Assembly: GCA_036523795.1 (NCBI GenBank)
Contig: DATDDN010000018.1
Location: 1-38,925, forward strand
From: 39-52-133 sp036523795
GTDB taxonomy: Bacteria; Pseudomonadota; Gammaproteobacteria; Burkholderiales; Gallionellaceae
Direction of reading: 5' to 3'
DNA length: 38,925 nucleotides
Shown: positions 32,885-38,925 of the stretch, piece after piece
Numbering within the stretch: the first letter of the stretch is position 1
Layout of the letters: each line of letters opens with the position of its first letter
Position numbers and translations under genes: made by a program
Notes under the pieces: generated by a model
The model's input: the letters and a program-made list of their open reading frames with translations, nothing else
The model's database searches: none
What the model was told of the DNA's origin: nothing

Positions 32885-33532
32885 TTACTCTATTTCCATA
32901 AAAGGATAAAAATCTGACAATGGAACTACTGAGAGACTATGTTTCTTTTTAATTTTCTGCAACGGCTTACAGTCTTCTTTACTGTATCTCTGTTCCTCTA
33001 TCTCGCCTGTTAAATAATTGGTTGACATTTCTGTACTATAAAACATCTCAGCACTATCACCTTTCCCACATGGCCCTAATACAGAGTAATTATCTTTTAC
33101 TAGAAACCATTTGCCATTAATTAGTTGAAAGAAATAGGTGTGCCCTGCATTTCCGCTCAGGACTATCTGAATCGATACGTGAAATTTGTCGTTAGCATCA
33201 AAAGCTAAATCTTCAAATAAGTAAGGCGCTTTCCAATCCTTATTTGTGTTATTCCTGCTTACCAATTTAAACTTTCCCAGCGAATCCTTCTCCAACAAAT
33301 ATAGAAAAGCGGATTCACTGGTTCCGTTTGGTTCATATCCAGCGTGCCATTTTCCATTTGGTGAAACAGCCCGATTATAATGTTGCTCAATATGTTGTCC
33401 GTTAGCATTTCTCGGGTTGTTTTTGTCTTCGATGGTATTTGCTTCCACATACTCATCCACTGAAGAATAAAGTGGTTCCGCTTGCACGTGGCAACTACAA
33501 AACAGTATCAACAAAATACCAAAGCATTTCAT
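32885..33532 (-). CDS. Exported protein of unknown function, last gene of cassette array
   Basis: About 215 residues starting MMKCFGILLILFCSCHVQAEPLY, a signal peptide (cleavage probably after VQA; an SC lipobox is also possible). The mature protein is rich in Asn, Lys, Tyr and Ser with segments AVSPNGKWHAGYEPNG and FQLINGKWFLVKDNYSVLG, hinting at repeated beta elements. It is far A+T-richer than the core genes. It starts just after a GTTAGGC cassette core site, but no attC follows its stop; that end may have been lost next to the inverted-repeat element. Start at 33535/33532 preferred over 33547 because the signal peptide begins there. Confidence 0.65.
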   Translation of the reverse strand: MKCFGILLILFCSCHVQAEPLYSSVDEYVEANTIEDKNNPRNANGQHIEQHYNRAVSPNGKWHAGYEPNGTSESAFLYLLEKDSLGKFKLVSRNNTNKDWKAPYLFEDLAFDANDKFHVSIQIVLSGNAGHTYFFQLINGKWFLVKDNYSVLGPCGKGDSAEMFYSTEMSTNYLTGEIEEQRYSKEDCKPLQKIKKKHSLSVVPLSDFYPFMEIE

Positions 33533-33549
33533 CATGCCAGTCTCCATTC

Positions 33550-33608
33550 GCCTAACATTAAATTAAGGGGCGCGCTTCAGCGCGTCCCTCTTGAATGAAA
33601 GGTTAGAA
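33550..33608 (-). other. attC site 1 of the second array
   Basis: 59 bp bounded by TTCTAAC and GTTAGGC on the minus strand. The near-perfect inner palindrome GACGCGC-TGAA-GCGCGCC lies inside complementary CATTCAAG and CTTAATTTAATG arms. It follows the gene at 33639-34004. Confidence 0.85.
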
Positions 33609-33638
33609 GTTAAACTGCTACCATTTAAGTTAAGAACT

Positions 33639-34004
33639 TCAATCGCCATGACACTCTTCAAAAAACTTTTCAACGACGTCACTTCTACATCCTGATTCGC
33701 ATACGTAAATAGCGGGGAAAGTGTTTGGTTGTTGTGTTACGTAATAAACCGTTTGTTTTCCACCCTTCGTTGCGGAACAGCGCATATCGTAACGACCACC
33801 ACCAATATTCCCCATGGTACAGAAGCCGTACTTTGGACTCCCCTTTAATCCATAACTACCCTGAGGCCCCACGCTGGTATCATCATAAGTCCAAGTTAGT
33901 ATCACCCTCTTGCCATTGGCTTTCCCCTCGTACCGACATTCCTCCGGCATAAGTCCATAGCTGGTCATGGGGATAATGAGAAAAAGTAATAATAGAGCTC
34001 GCAT
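33639..34004 (-). CDS. Small Cys-rich exported protein, cassette gene
   Basis: 121 residues: signal peptide MRALLLLFLIIPMTSYG and a mature part with six cysteines (for example MPEECRYEG, YGFCTMG, MRCSATKGG and VCESGCRSD plus FEECHG at the end), which could pair in the periplasm. No family recognised. A strong AAGGAGGAA precedes the ATG, so unlike its neighbours this cassette carries its own ribosome site. It lies between attC sites 1 and 2. Confidence 0.72.
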   Translation of the reverse strand: MRALLLLFLIIPMTSYGLMPEECRYEGKANGKRVILTWTYDDTSVGPQGSYGLKGSPKYGFCTMGNIGGGRYDMRCSATKGGKQTVYYVTQQPNTFPAIYVCESGCRSDVVEKFFEECHGD

Positions 34005-34037
34005 AGTTCCTCCTTAATTACGAATCTGTGTCCTTAC

Positions 34038-34118
34038 TTCTAACGTTTCACATAAGGGGCGCCGCAGTAGCGGCGTCCCAGCGAACGAGAGTGAGCGATC
34101 TTGATGTGGTTGTTAGGC
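34038..34118 (-). other. attC site 2 of the second array
   Basis: 81 bp between core sites GTTAGGC-side (34118) and TTCTAAC-side (34044) read on the plus strand as TTCTAAC...GTTAGGC. Inner arms GGGGCGCCGC and GCGGCGTCCC form a strong stem, with the loop extended by GCGAACGAGAGTGAGCG. Confidence 0.85.
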
Positions 34119-34124
34119 ATTAGT

Positions 34125-34424
34125 TTAGTGCCACTCCCTTGTATCTGATGAGTATGTGTACGATTCACCCAAAGACAGGCCGATAGAAATCAAGTAAATA
34201 TTGTTACCCACTTGATCGTAGCAAGGTCTACATGATTCATCGGACCTCAATCCCAACTTGTCCATTATTTTCCACGCCTCTTCATTTGTTGGTGTTCTAG
34301 AGTGCTGATGGGTATACGTATCGACCGCATGGATTAGACGACTTGCATCCTCCATTTCTGAAGTGGAGGGCTTCATGTCACAGCTTGCTAGCAGTAGCAC
34401 CAATACTAAAATGCAATATTTCAT
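34125..34424 (-). CDS. Small putative lipoprotein, cassette gene
   Basis: 99 residues: MKYCILVLVLLLASC gives a lipobox (LASC). The short mature domain (ASRLIHAVDTYTHQHSRTPTNEEAW, DESCRPCYDQ, YSSDTREWH) slightly resembles the folded part of pseudopilins of the GspG kind, but there is no pilin-type signal. Function unknown. The gene starts six bases from core site GTTAGGC of attC 3, without an SD, and ends seven bases before attC 2. Confidence 0.68.
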   Translation of the reverse strand: MKYCILVLVLLLASCDMKPSTSEMEDASRLIHAVDTYTHQHSRTPTNEEAWKIMDKLGLRSDESCRPCYDQVGNNIYLISIGLSLGESYTYSSDTREWH

Positions 34425-34429
34425 TTCAT

Positions 34430-34495
34430 GCCTAACGTGGAGTTGAGGCGCCTGCGCGGTTTTTTGCGCAGGTCGCCTCGAACGAGAGGTTAGCC
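34430..34495 (-). other. attC site 3 of the second array
   Basis: 66 bp bounded by GGCTAAC and GTTAGGC on the minus strand. Inner stem CGACCTGCGC / GCGCAGGCGCC carries a run of six A (T on the plus strand) in the loop; outer arms CTCGTTCGAGG and CCTCAACTCC are partly complementary. Confidence 0.88.
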
Positions 34496-34496
34496 A

Positions 34497-34985
34497 TCAT
34501 TGCGATATGGCGTGCACAGTTGCGCACACCCATGGCCTAACAGAAGCCGCTACTACTGCAAGCAACGGCTGCGGCTGACCATCTTTGAGGAGCCTAGCTA
34601 ATGCGTCGGAGTTGCCCGCTTCAACCAACCCGACTGATATTGAGACGCTTGTTCCATCGGGGATTGAACGGGTGTCTAGAAGTAGAACTGCATCGGATTT
34701 CTTTCCGGTGTAGTTCCAATCATCCGAAAGATCCCGGACCCAGGCATCGAGGTCGTGGGAGGTCAGGCCGGTGAGATGGTAAGAGCCTTTGAGATCAGCC
34801 AGCGGTGAATACCACCCATGGTGACGACGCTCTCCGGCGAAATCGGTGTGGACCTTTCCAGAAGCGTGATAGCTGATCTTGTCTTGAACGCCGGATAGCC
34901 CGCAATACACGTCTGTTCCGTTGTGCTCGACCCAAAACACGTCGACCGTTCGGACCCCGTTGCTGATGAGAACTCGGGCACGCAT
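34497..34985 (-). CDS. Cytoplasmic protein of unknown function, cassette gene
   Basis: 162 residues with no signal peptide or membrane span. Visible segments: VRTVDVFWVEHNGTDVYCG, KVSYHASGKVH-like KISYHASGKVHTDF, GSYHLTGLTSHDLDAWVRDL, DAVLLLDTRSIPDG. Family not recognised. The stop codon ends one base before attC 3, and the start codon lies nine bases from attC 4, without an SD, as is usual for cassette genes that depend on an upstream promoter. Confidence 0.68.
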   Translation of the reverse strand: MRARVLISNGVRTVDVFWVEHNGTDVYCGLSGVQDKISYHASGKVHTDFAGERRHHGWYSPLADLKGSYHLTGLTSHDLDAWVRDLSDDWNYTGKKSDAVLLLDTRSIPDGTSVSISVGLVEAGNSDALARLLKDGQPQPLLAVVAASVRPWVCATVHAISQ

Positions 34986-34993
34986 GTGATGAT

Positions 34994-35071
34994 GGCTAAC
35001 GTGGAGCTAAGGGGCGCGCCGAAGGCGCGTCCCAGCGACCGGAGGGAGCGAACTTGAGCGCAGGGTTAGCC
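34994..35071 (-). other. attC site 4 of the second array
   Basis: 78 bp bounded on the minus strand by GGCTAAC (35071-35065) and GTTAGCC (35000-34994). Inner stem GACGCGCC / GGCGCGCC. The coding frame of the upstream cassette runs through the whole site and stops in its last core site. Confidence 0.9.
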
Positions 35072-35448
35072 ATTAATGGGTCCTCCAATATACTGCGTAT
35101 TGCAGCCAGATCAGTTTGTGAAAAGTGCTGTTGGAATTGACCACTGTGGTTATTCACGACGACCATACCTGAAAGCACGTTGATCTCGGATATATCACCA
35201 TTGGCGTGTTTGGCTCTCACTATAAGGGTAGGGACATAAGTTGCGACAGTTGATGACCAGCCAGAGCCATGTTGAGAGAACCAGTCAGACAATGCATGAA
35301 TTTGATCACTGTTGAGTGGGACTGCCTGAAGAGTGCCGCCAGATTGATAGCGCTCGACGGTGGCAGAGGTTACTTGTGGAAACGCGAGCTTGCAACCCGC
35401 CAAGACAAGCAGCACACAAATTACAGTTGTTCTGGATACTGCTCTCAT
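34996..35448 (-). CDS. Putative lipoprotein whose C-terminus is encoded by attC
   Basis: About 150 residues: MRAVSRTTVICVLLVLAGC gives a lipobox (LAGC), followed by a soluble domain (GGTLQAVPLNSDQIHALSDWFSQHG, RAKHANGDISEINVLSG). The last 24 or so residues (LKFAPSGRWDAPSARPLAPR) are read from attC 4. The stop codon TAG lies in the final GTTAGCC, 3' of the G/TT recombination point, so it would belong to the next cassette. Function unknown. ATG at 35448 is four bases from core site GTTAGCC of attC 5; no SD. Confidence 0.66.
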   Translation of the reverse strand: MRAVSRTTVICVLLVLAGCKLAFPQVTSATVERYQSGGTLQAVPLNSDQIHALSDWFSQHGSGWSSTVATYVPTLIVRAKHANGDISEINVLSGMVVVNNHSGQFQQHFSQTDLAAIRSILEDPLMANPALKFAPSGRWDAPSARPLAPR

Positions 35449-35451
35449 GAT

Positions 35452-35547
35452 GGCTAACGTTTGACGTAACCGGCGCCGGAGCGCGCAGCGCGGAGGGAAC
35501 CCCAACAGCATCGCTGTTGGGGCGTCCGGTTGACGGAATGGTTAGGT
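35452..35547 (-). other. attC site 5 of the second array
   Basis: 96 bp bounded on the plus strand by GGCTAAC and GTTAGGT. Arms AACCGGCGCC and GGCGTCCGGTT are complementary. A secondary hairpin CCCCAACAG-CATCG-CTGTTGGGG lies within the loop. Confidence 0.88.
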
Positions 35548-35551
35548 GCGT

Positions 35552-35929
35552 TTATGGAGCGGAACACCGTTTTCGCCATAGGGTGAGAAGAACTGCGCCC
35601 GCTACCACAACCAACTGAGCGGCCGGCGCAATGTAATAGACGATGGCGTACTCACCATCATTGGGCCAAAAGGAGCCGCTGTATAGAAAGCCTCCAATGG
35701 TGGCTACCAGAGCGGCCGCGCCTGCAAATATTCCGGTAGTACTGAGAGGATTGGCGCGACGAATTGCCAGGAACAACAATAGATGCGGAAGCAACACCGC
35801 GACGACAAAGAACGACGCAAGGGAGAATCGGTTTTCGCCGAACGGCCCCAAGACAAGGATGAATGTGGCTACGGCTGCCACGCTGTAAACCGCAGACAAA
35901 CATAACAAGGTGTAAGTGAGCCGATTCAT
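35552..35929 (-). CDS. Four-span membrane protein, cassette gene
   Basis: 125 residues with four hydrophobic spans (about 8-27, 35-55, 66-84, 95-117) and short basic connectors (IRRANPLS, WRKRCSAP at the end), suggesting a small inner-membrane protein. No family recognised. It is the first gene of the array in transcription order. The start ATG at 35929 lies about 14 bases after a GTTAGGC core-like site. No promoter of the Pc type was recognised upstream. Confidence 0.65.
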   Translation of the reverse strand: MNRLTYTLLCLSAVYSVAAVATFILVLGPFGENRFSLASFFVVAVLLPHLLLFLAIRRANPLSTTGIFAGAAALVATIGGFLYSGSFWPNDGEYAIVYYIAPAAQLVVVAGAVLLTLWRKRCSAP

Positions 35930-35942
35930 TGCGGCCTGAAGC

Positions 35943-35991
35943 GCCTAACGTAAATTAGGCAACACGCACAGCAACGACTCACGTCGTCTAA
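35943..35991 (-). other. Truncated or degenerate attC at the array's leading edge
   Basis: On the minus strand a GTTAGAC core (35991-35985) is followed 25 bases later by GCCTAATTTACGTTAGGC (35960-35943), a compact palindrome of two core-like sequences. This looks like an attC reduced to its core sites. No attI or intI gene follows upstream. Confidence 0.4.
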
Positions 35992-36353
35992 CGCCCGCAG
36001 CCAGAAATTTTGAACTTGAGGATTCAATCACTTGCCATTCACCTCACTCATTAGGGCAACCTAAAAAATCACGGATGGAAGTTAGAGTCGTTTCTTCGAT
36101 CAGGCGATTCTGCCAAACACGGCGGAGAAGCATGCGCAGCACTATAGCACCGGCGCAGCCTATGCGTGCAGCCTCGCAGTCAATACCCAATTCGCATTGG
36201 TGCAGGCGCATGCAATGAGTTGCAGGACCTGGCCTTGCATGTCGGAGATAGTGAATGGACAACCGGGTGTTTGGTGCTGCGGAGAGAAGAGATAACGGTG
36301 CAGCTGAGGATGATGGTGTCAGCCAGCGCTGAAGGCCGGCTGACGGCAAACAA
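35992..36353. other. Gap without a recognised gene
   Basis: About 360 bases between the cassette array and the small periplasmic protein gene. A 101-codon minus frame (36044-36349) exists, but it has no SD, signal or recognisable motif. This is where an integrase or attI would be expected if the array were complete; none is seen. Confidence 0.5.
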
Positions 36354-36599
36354 TTACTTCTCGCGTTTGCTGATTTCTGCCTGGGCGGCGCAGGCGCCCT
36401 TGGCCTTGGCGATGTTCATGATGTCGAGCATGGACAGGTCTTTCAGTTTCACTTCCTTGCCTGCCTTTTCCGAGCTCGCTTCCATCGTTTCCAGCTTGGC
36501 ATTCACCGCCTGCTGGCACTGAGCTTCCTTGTCATCATTGGCGGCATGTGCCAATACCGGCACACAAACAAACGATACAACAGCGATCCACTTCTTCAT
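36354..36599 (-). CDS. Small exported protein of unknown function
   Basis: About 81 residues: signal peptide MKKWIAVVSFVCVPVLAHAAND, then a helical, charged mature part with two cysteines (EAQCQQAVNAKLE and KGACAAQAE). The composition is that of the core genome rather than the cassettes. GGGAGT lies a few bases before the ATG at 36599. Function unknown; a periplasmic location is likely. Confidence 0.7.
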   Translation of the reverse strand: MKKWIAVVSFVCVPVLAHAANDDKEAQCQQAVNAKLETMEASSEKAGKEVKLKDLSMLDIMNIAKAKGACAAQAEISKREK

Positions 36600-36661
36600 T
36601 GCGACTCCCATCTATGTAGTTATAAATTTATTTGCAGAAACACTGGGCGATCCGTTCATGG

Positions 36662-36721
36662 TTCGACAAGCCTGCCCTGAGCTTGTCGAAGGGCTCACAC
36701 CCAGAGGGCGCGAAGCCCTCT
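36662..36721. repeat. REP-like hairpin pair
   Basis: TTCGACAAGC and GCTTGTCGAA (36662-36671 and 36681-36690) form a 10-bp stem with a CTGCCCTGA-type loop; this wording is a common dispersed repeat in environmental proteobacteria. A second hairpin follows directly (AGAGGGC-GCGAA-GCCCTCT, 36703-36721). They lie between the small exported protein gene and the sulfurtransferase. Confidence 0.65.
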
Positions 36722-36768
36722 GCGAGGCACGAACAAGGAATTTTTTTGGCGCAGTGGACTGACGTAGA

Positions 36769-37665
36769 TCAGGCGCAGCTGAATGGATCGTCGGTCAGGT
36801 GCTTGCGATGCTCGTGGCCTTCGCCGGTTGCCACCGGGCGCTCTGGATCGACGATCCATTCGCTCCAGGAACCGGGATACAGCTTGCCGCTGGGCAGGCC
36901 GGCAATCTCCATGGCCAGCATGTTGTGGCAGGCGGTGACGCCGGAGCCGCAGGTGTGGATTACCAGCTCAGGTTTGACGCCGTTGAGCAGCTTTTCATAG
37001 TTCTCGCGCAGCTCTTCCGCCGGCAGGTAGGTGCCGTCGAAATCCAGGTTTTCGTCGAACACCCAGTTCACCGAACCGGGGATATGACCGGCGACCTTGT
37101 CCAGCGGCTCGCGTTCGCCGGTGAAGCGCTGTTCGGGACGCGCGTCGATCACCAGGCGGCAGCGTTCCTGCCGTGCATTCTCGACCTCGGCCACGCTGGC
37201 CTGCATCTCCTTGTGCAGCTGCGGCACGAACTTCGCCGGTGTGACTTGCGGCAGGTCTGCCGTCATCGGCAGCTTTTCCTTCATCCACTTGGGCAGCCCG
37301 CCGTCTAGCAGCGCGACCTTGTCGTGCCCCAGCCAGCGCAGCAGCCACCACATCTTCACCGCCATGGCACCGAAGCTGTCGTCATACACCACCACCTGCT
37401 TGCTGCCGTCCACCCCCCATTGCGACAGTTTCTCGCTCAGCAACTGCGCATCGGGCAAGGGATGGCGACCAGTCTTCTCGGTCACCGGGGCAGACAGGTC
37501 GTCGTCCAGATGGGCGTAGCGCGCGCCGGGAATGTGGCTGGCGAGATAAGCCTGGCGGCCGGCTTCCTTGTTGGTGAGGGTGAAGCGGCAGTCGAACACG
37601 ATCCAGTTCGGGTCTTGCAGGTGTTCGGCCAGTTGCTCGGTGGAAACAACGGTGGTGTAAGACAT
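36769..37665 (-). CDS. 3-Mercaptopyruvate/thiosulfate sulfurtransferase, two-rhodanese type
   Basis: 298 residues, two rhodanese domains. The N-terminal inactive domain has WIVFDCRFTLTN, AYLASHIPGARYAHLDDDLS and VVVYDDSFGAMAVKMWWLLRWLGH. The C-terminal domain has VIDARPEQRFTGEREPLDKVAGHIPGSVNW and the active loop HTCGSGVTACHN. A CGSGVTA loop favours mercaptopyruvate as donor over thiosulfate (CRxGxx), by family knowledge. Transfers sulfur to cyanide or thiol acceptors in the cytoplasm. It starts 60 bases after pssA and may be co-transcribed with it. Confidence 0.92.
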   Translation of the reverse strand: MSYTTVVSTEQLAEHLQDPNWIVFDCRFTLTNKEAGRQAYLASHIPGARYAHLDDDLSAPVTEKTGRHPLPDAQLLSEKLSQWGVDGSKQVVVYDDSFGAMAVKMWWLLRWLGHDKVALLDGGLPKWMKEKLPMTADLPQVTPAKFVPQLHKEMQASVAEVENARQERCRLVIDARPEQRFTGEREPLDKVAGHIPGSVNWVFDENLDFDGTYLPAEELRENYEKLLNGVKPELVIHTCGSGVTACHNMLAMEIAGLPSGKLYPGSWSEWIVDPERPVATGEGHEHRKHLTDDPFSCA

Positions 37666-37725
37666 GATGTGTCTCGCTTGGTTATCAATGATGGGTGGAG
37701 TTTCCCGCAGTCGCGGGAAACACGA

Positions 37726-38484
37726 CTACGGCTTGCCCGATGTGCGTGACTTGCGCAGCTCCCACAGCCACATGACGTAGCCGGACAGTGCATAGCCCAG
37801 GAACAGCAGGAACAGCACGCCGGGCGGGTAGCTGGAAACCAGCACGAAGAACAGCGCCACCAGGAAGACCACGATGAAGGGGACGCTCTTGCGCAGGTTG
37901 AAATCCTTGAAGCTGTAGAACCGCACGTTGCTGACCATGGTAAGGCCGGCAAAAGTGGTCAGCACGGCGGCGATCCAGTTCACATCGGTGGCCTTGATGA
38001 ACTCGGCGTTGTCGGAAACCACCCAGGCGAAACCGGCCACCAGTGCTGCGGCGGCCGGGCTGGGCAGGCCCTGGAAGTAACGCTTGTCCACCACCTCGAT
38101 GTTGGTGTTGAAACGCGCCAGGCGCAGCGCTGCACCCACGCAGTAGATGAAGGCGACAAACCAGCCCAGCTTGCCCATGTCCTTCAGCGCCCACTCATAC
38201 ATCAGCAGCGAAGGGGCAACACCGAACGACACCATGTCGGACAGGCTGTCGTACTGTGCGCCGAATTCACTCTGGGTATGGGTGAGGCGTGCCACACGGC
38301 CATCCAGGCCATCCAGCACCATGGCGATGAACACCGCCACGGCCGCCTGGTCGAAGTGCATGTTCATCGCCTGCACGATGGCGTAGAAGCCGGCAAACAG
38401 TGCCCCGGTGGTGAACAGGTTGGGCAGCAGGTAAATGCCGCGCCTGCGCAGGTCCATCGGTTTGCGAGGAATCATATCGGGCAT
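37726..38484 (-). CDS. pssA: CDP-diacylglycerol-serine O-phosphatidyltransferase
   Basis: 252 residues, about seven to eight membrane spans. Makes phosphatidylserine, the precursor of phosphatidylethanolamine. The CDP-alcohol phosphotransferase motif DGx2ARx8Gx3Dx3D is complete in DGRVARLTHTQSEFGAQYDSLSD. The opening LRRRGIYLLPNLFTTGALFAGFYAI is typical of the type II, integral-membrane enzyme. It lies 60 bases downstream of ilvC; this ilvC-pssA order is common in betaproteobacteria. Confidence 0.95.
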   Translation of the reverse strand: MPDMIPRKPMDLRRRGIYLLPNLFTTGALFAGFYAIVQAMNMHFDQAAVAVFIAMVLDGLDGRVARLTHTQSEFGAQYDSLSDMVSFGVAPSLLMYEWALKDMGKLGWFVAFIYCVGAALRLARFNTNIEVVDKRYFQGLPSPAAAALVAGFAWVVSDNAEFIKATDVNWIAAVLTTFAGLTMVSNVRFYSFKDFNLRKSVPFIVVFLVALFFVLVSSYPPGVLFLLFLGYALSGYVMWLWELRKSRTSGKP

Positions 38485-38544
38485 GGTTTTAATCCGGTTG
38501 GATTGCGCATGGCCGGCGCTGCCGGCGCATGCACAGCCGCGGTC

Positions 38545-38925
38545 TTAGTTCTTGGACTGGTCAACCAGCTTGTTCTTGCTGATCCACGGCATCATCGCGC
38601 GCAGCTGGCCGCCTACCTGCTCGATCGGATGCTCGGCTGTCAGGCGACGGCGGGCAGTCATCTCGGGGTAGTTGGTGCGGCCTTCCAGGATGAAGCGCTT
38701 GGCGTACTCGCCGTTCTGGATGTTCTTCAAGCACTCTTTCATCGCTGCGCGGGCTTCGCCGGCGATCACGCGCTGGCCGGTCACATACTCGCCATACTCC
38801 GCGTTGTTGGAGATGGAGTAGTTCATGTTGGCGATGCCGCCTTCGTACATCAGGTCAACGATCAGCTTGAGCTCGTGCAGGCACTCGAAGTAGGCCATCT
38901 CGGGAGCATAGCCGGCTTCGGTCAA
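38545..38925 (-). CDS. ilvC: Ketol-acid reductoisomerase, C-terminal part (runs off the window)
   Basis: The last 126 or so residues of IlvC, the NADPH-dependent enzyme of valine, leucine and isoleucine synthesis. TEAGYAPEMAYFECLHELKLIVDLMYEGGIANM carries metal-binding glutamates of the knotted domain, and MNYSISNNAEYGEYVTGQRV matches the family exactly. The N-terminal NADPH-binding domain lies beyond the right edge, so the true start is not in view. Confidence 0.96.
   Translation of the reverse strand: MTEAGYAPEMAYFECLHELKLIVDLMYEGGIANMNYSISNNAEYGEYVTGQRVIAGEARAAMKECLKNIQNGEYAKRFILEGRTNYPEMTARRRLTAEHPIEQVGGQLRAMMPWISKNKLVDQSKN

Noticed and set aside
36044..36349. 101-codon minus frame, considered as a possible transposase or integrase remnant
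   Set aside because: No catalytic motif, no SD and no similarity I can name; I could not support an intI relic.

Overview
The window looks like a chromosomal segment of a betaproteobacterium, most likely Nitrosomonadales or Gallionellaceae-like. This is inferred from gene content and protein resemblance, not from a search. It combines high-G+C core genes (alanine dehydrogenase, an oligopeptide ABC operon, rnfABCDGE-nth, the DUF1841 gene, cobalamin adenosyltransferase, a mercaptopyruvate-type sulfurtransferase, pssA and the end of ilvC) with two patches of accessory DNA. No rRNA, tRNA, CRISPR array, transposase or integrase was recognised.

Layout. 0-3.6 kb: ald, then a convergent DUF2892-PAS-GGDEF-EAL gene. 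Its leader carries a good sigma70-type promoter, a clear c-di-GMP-I riboswitch aptamer, and a 40-codon leader ORF whose Shine-Dalgarno sits in the aptamer's P3 hairpin. 3.6-8.7 kb: minus-strand accessory genes (truncated CDF transporter, PhyH-type dioxygenase, three small exported proteins, a RibD-C/DHFR-like protein and an exported HExxH protein). 8.8-12.9 kb: an array of small minus-strand orphan genes with attC-like sites and an intergenic repeat family. One of these genes encodes a stand-alone EF-Tu domain III. 13.0-24.6 kb: a long minus-strand, tightly packed set that starts at a promoter near 24.58 kb. It comprises a small lipoprotein, an 854-aa modular lipoprotein, a TolB-like beta-propeller protein, a TPR protein, and then a complete five-gene peptide ABC transporter (SBP, two permeases, two ATPases). 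25.2-32.2 kb: divergent rnfABCDGE, nth, DUF1841 and PduO-type adenosyltransferase with overlapping stops and starts.

32.3-32.8 kb: a 556-bp gene-less element with 33-bp perfect terminal inverted repeats and a 13-bp-stem hairpin at its centre. 32.9-36.0 kb: a second, A+T-richer cassette array. Five attC sites with clear R'/R'' ends alternate with small minus-strand genes for exported or membrane proteins, and no integrase is visible (a CALIN-type array). 36.3-38.9 kb: a small periplasmic protein, a REP-like hairpin pair, a sulfurtransferase, pssA and the 3' part of ilvC.

The most notable candidates are: (i) the c-di-GMP riboswitch plus leader peptide in front of a c-di-GMP turnover gene, which suggests autoregulation by translational coupling; (ii) the envelope lipoprotein/TolB/TPR genes joined to an oligopeptide importer; (iii) the two integrase-less cassette arrays, including an EF-Tu domain III cassette, repeats inside attC sites, and a cassette ORF whose stop codon lies in the attC core site.
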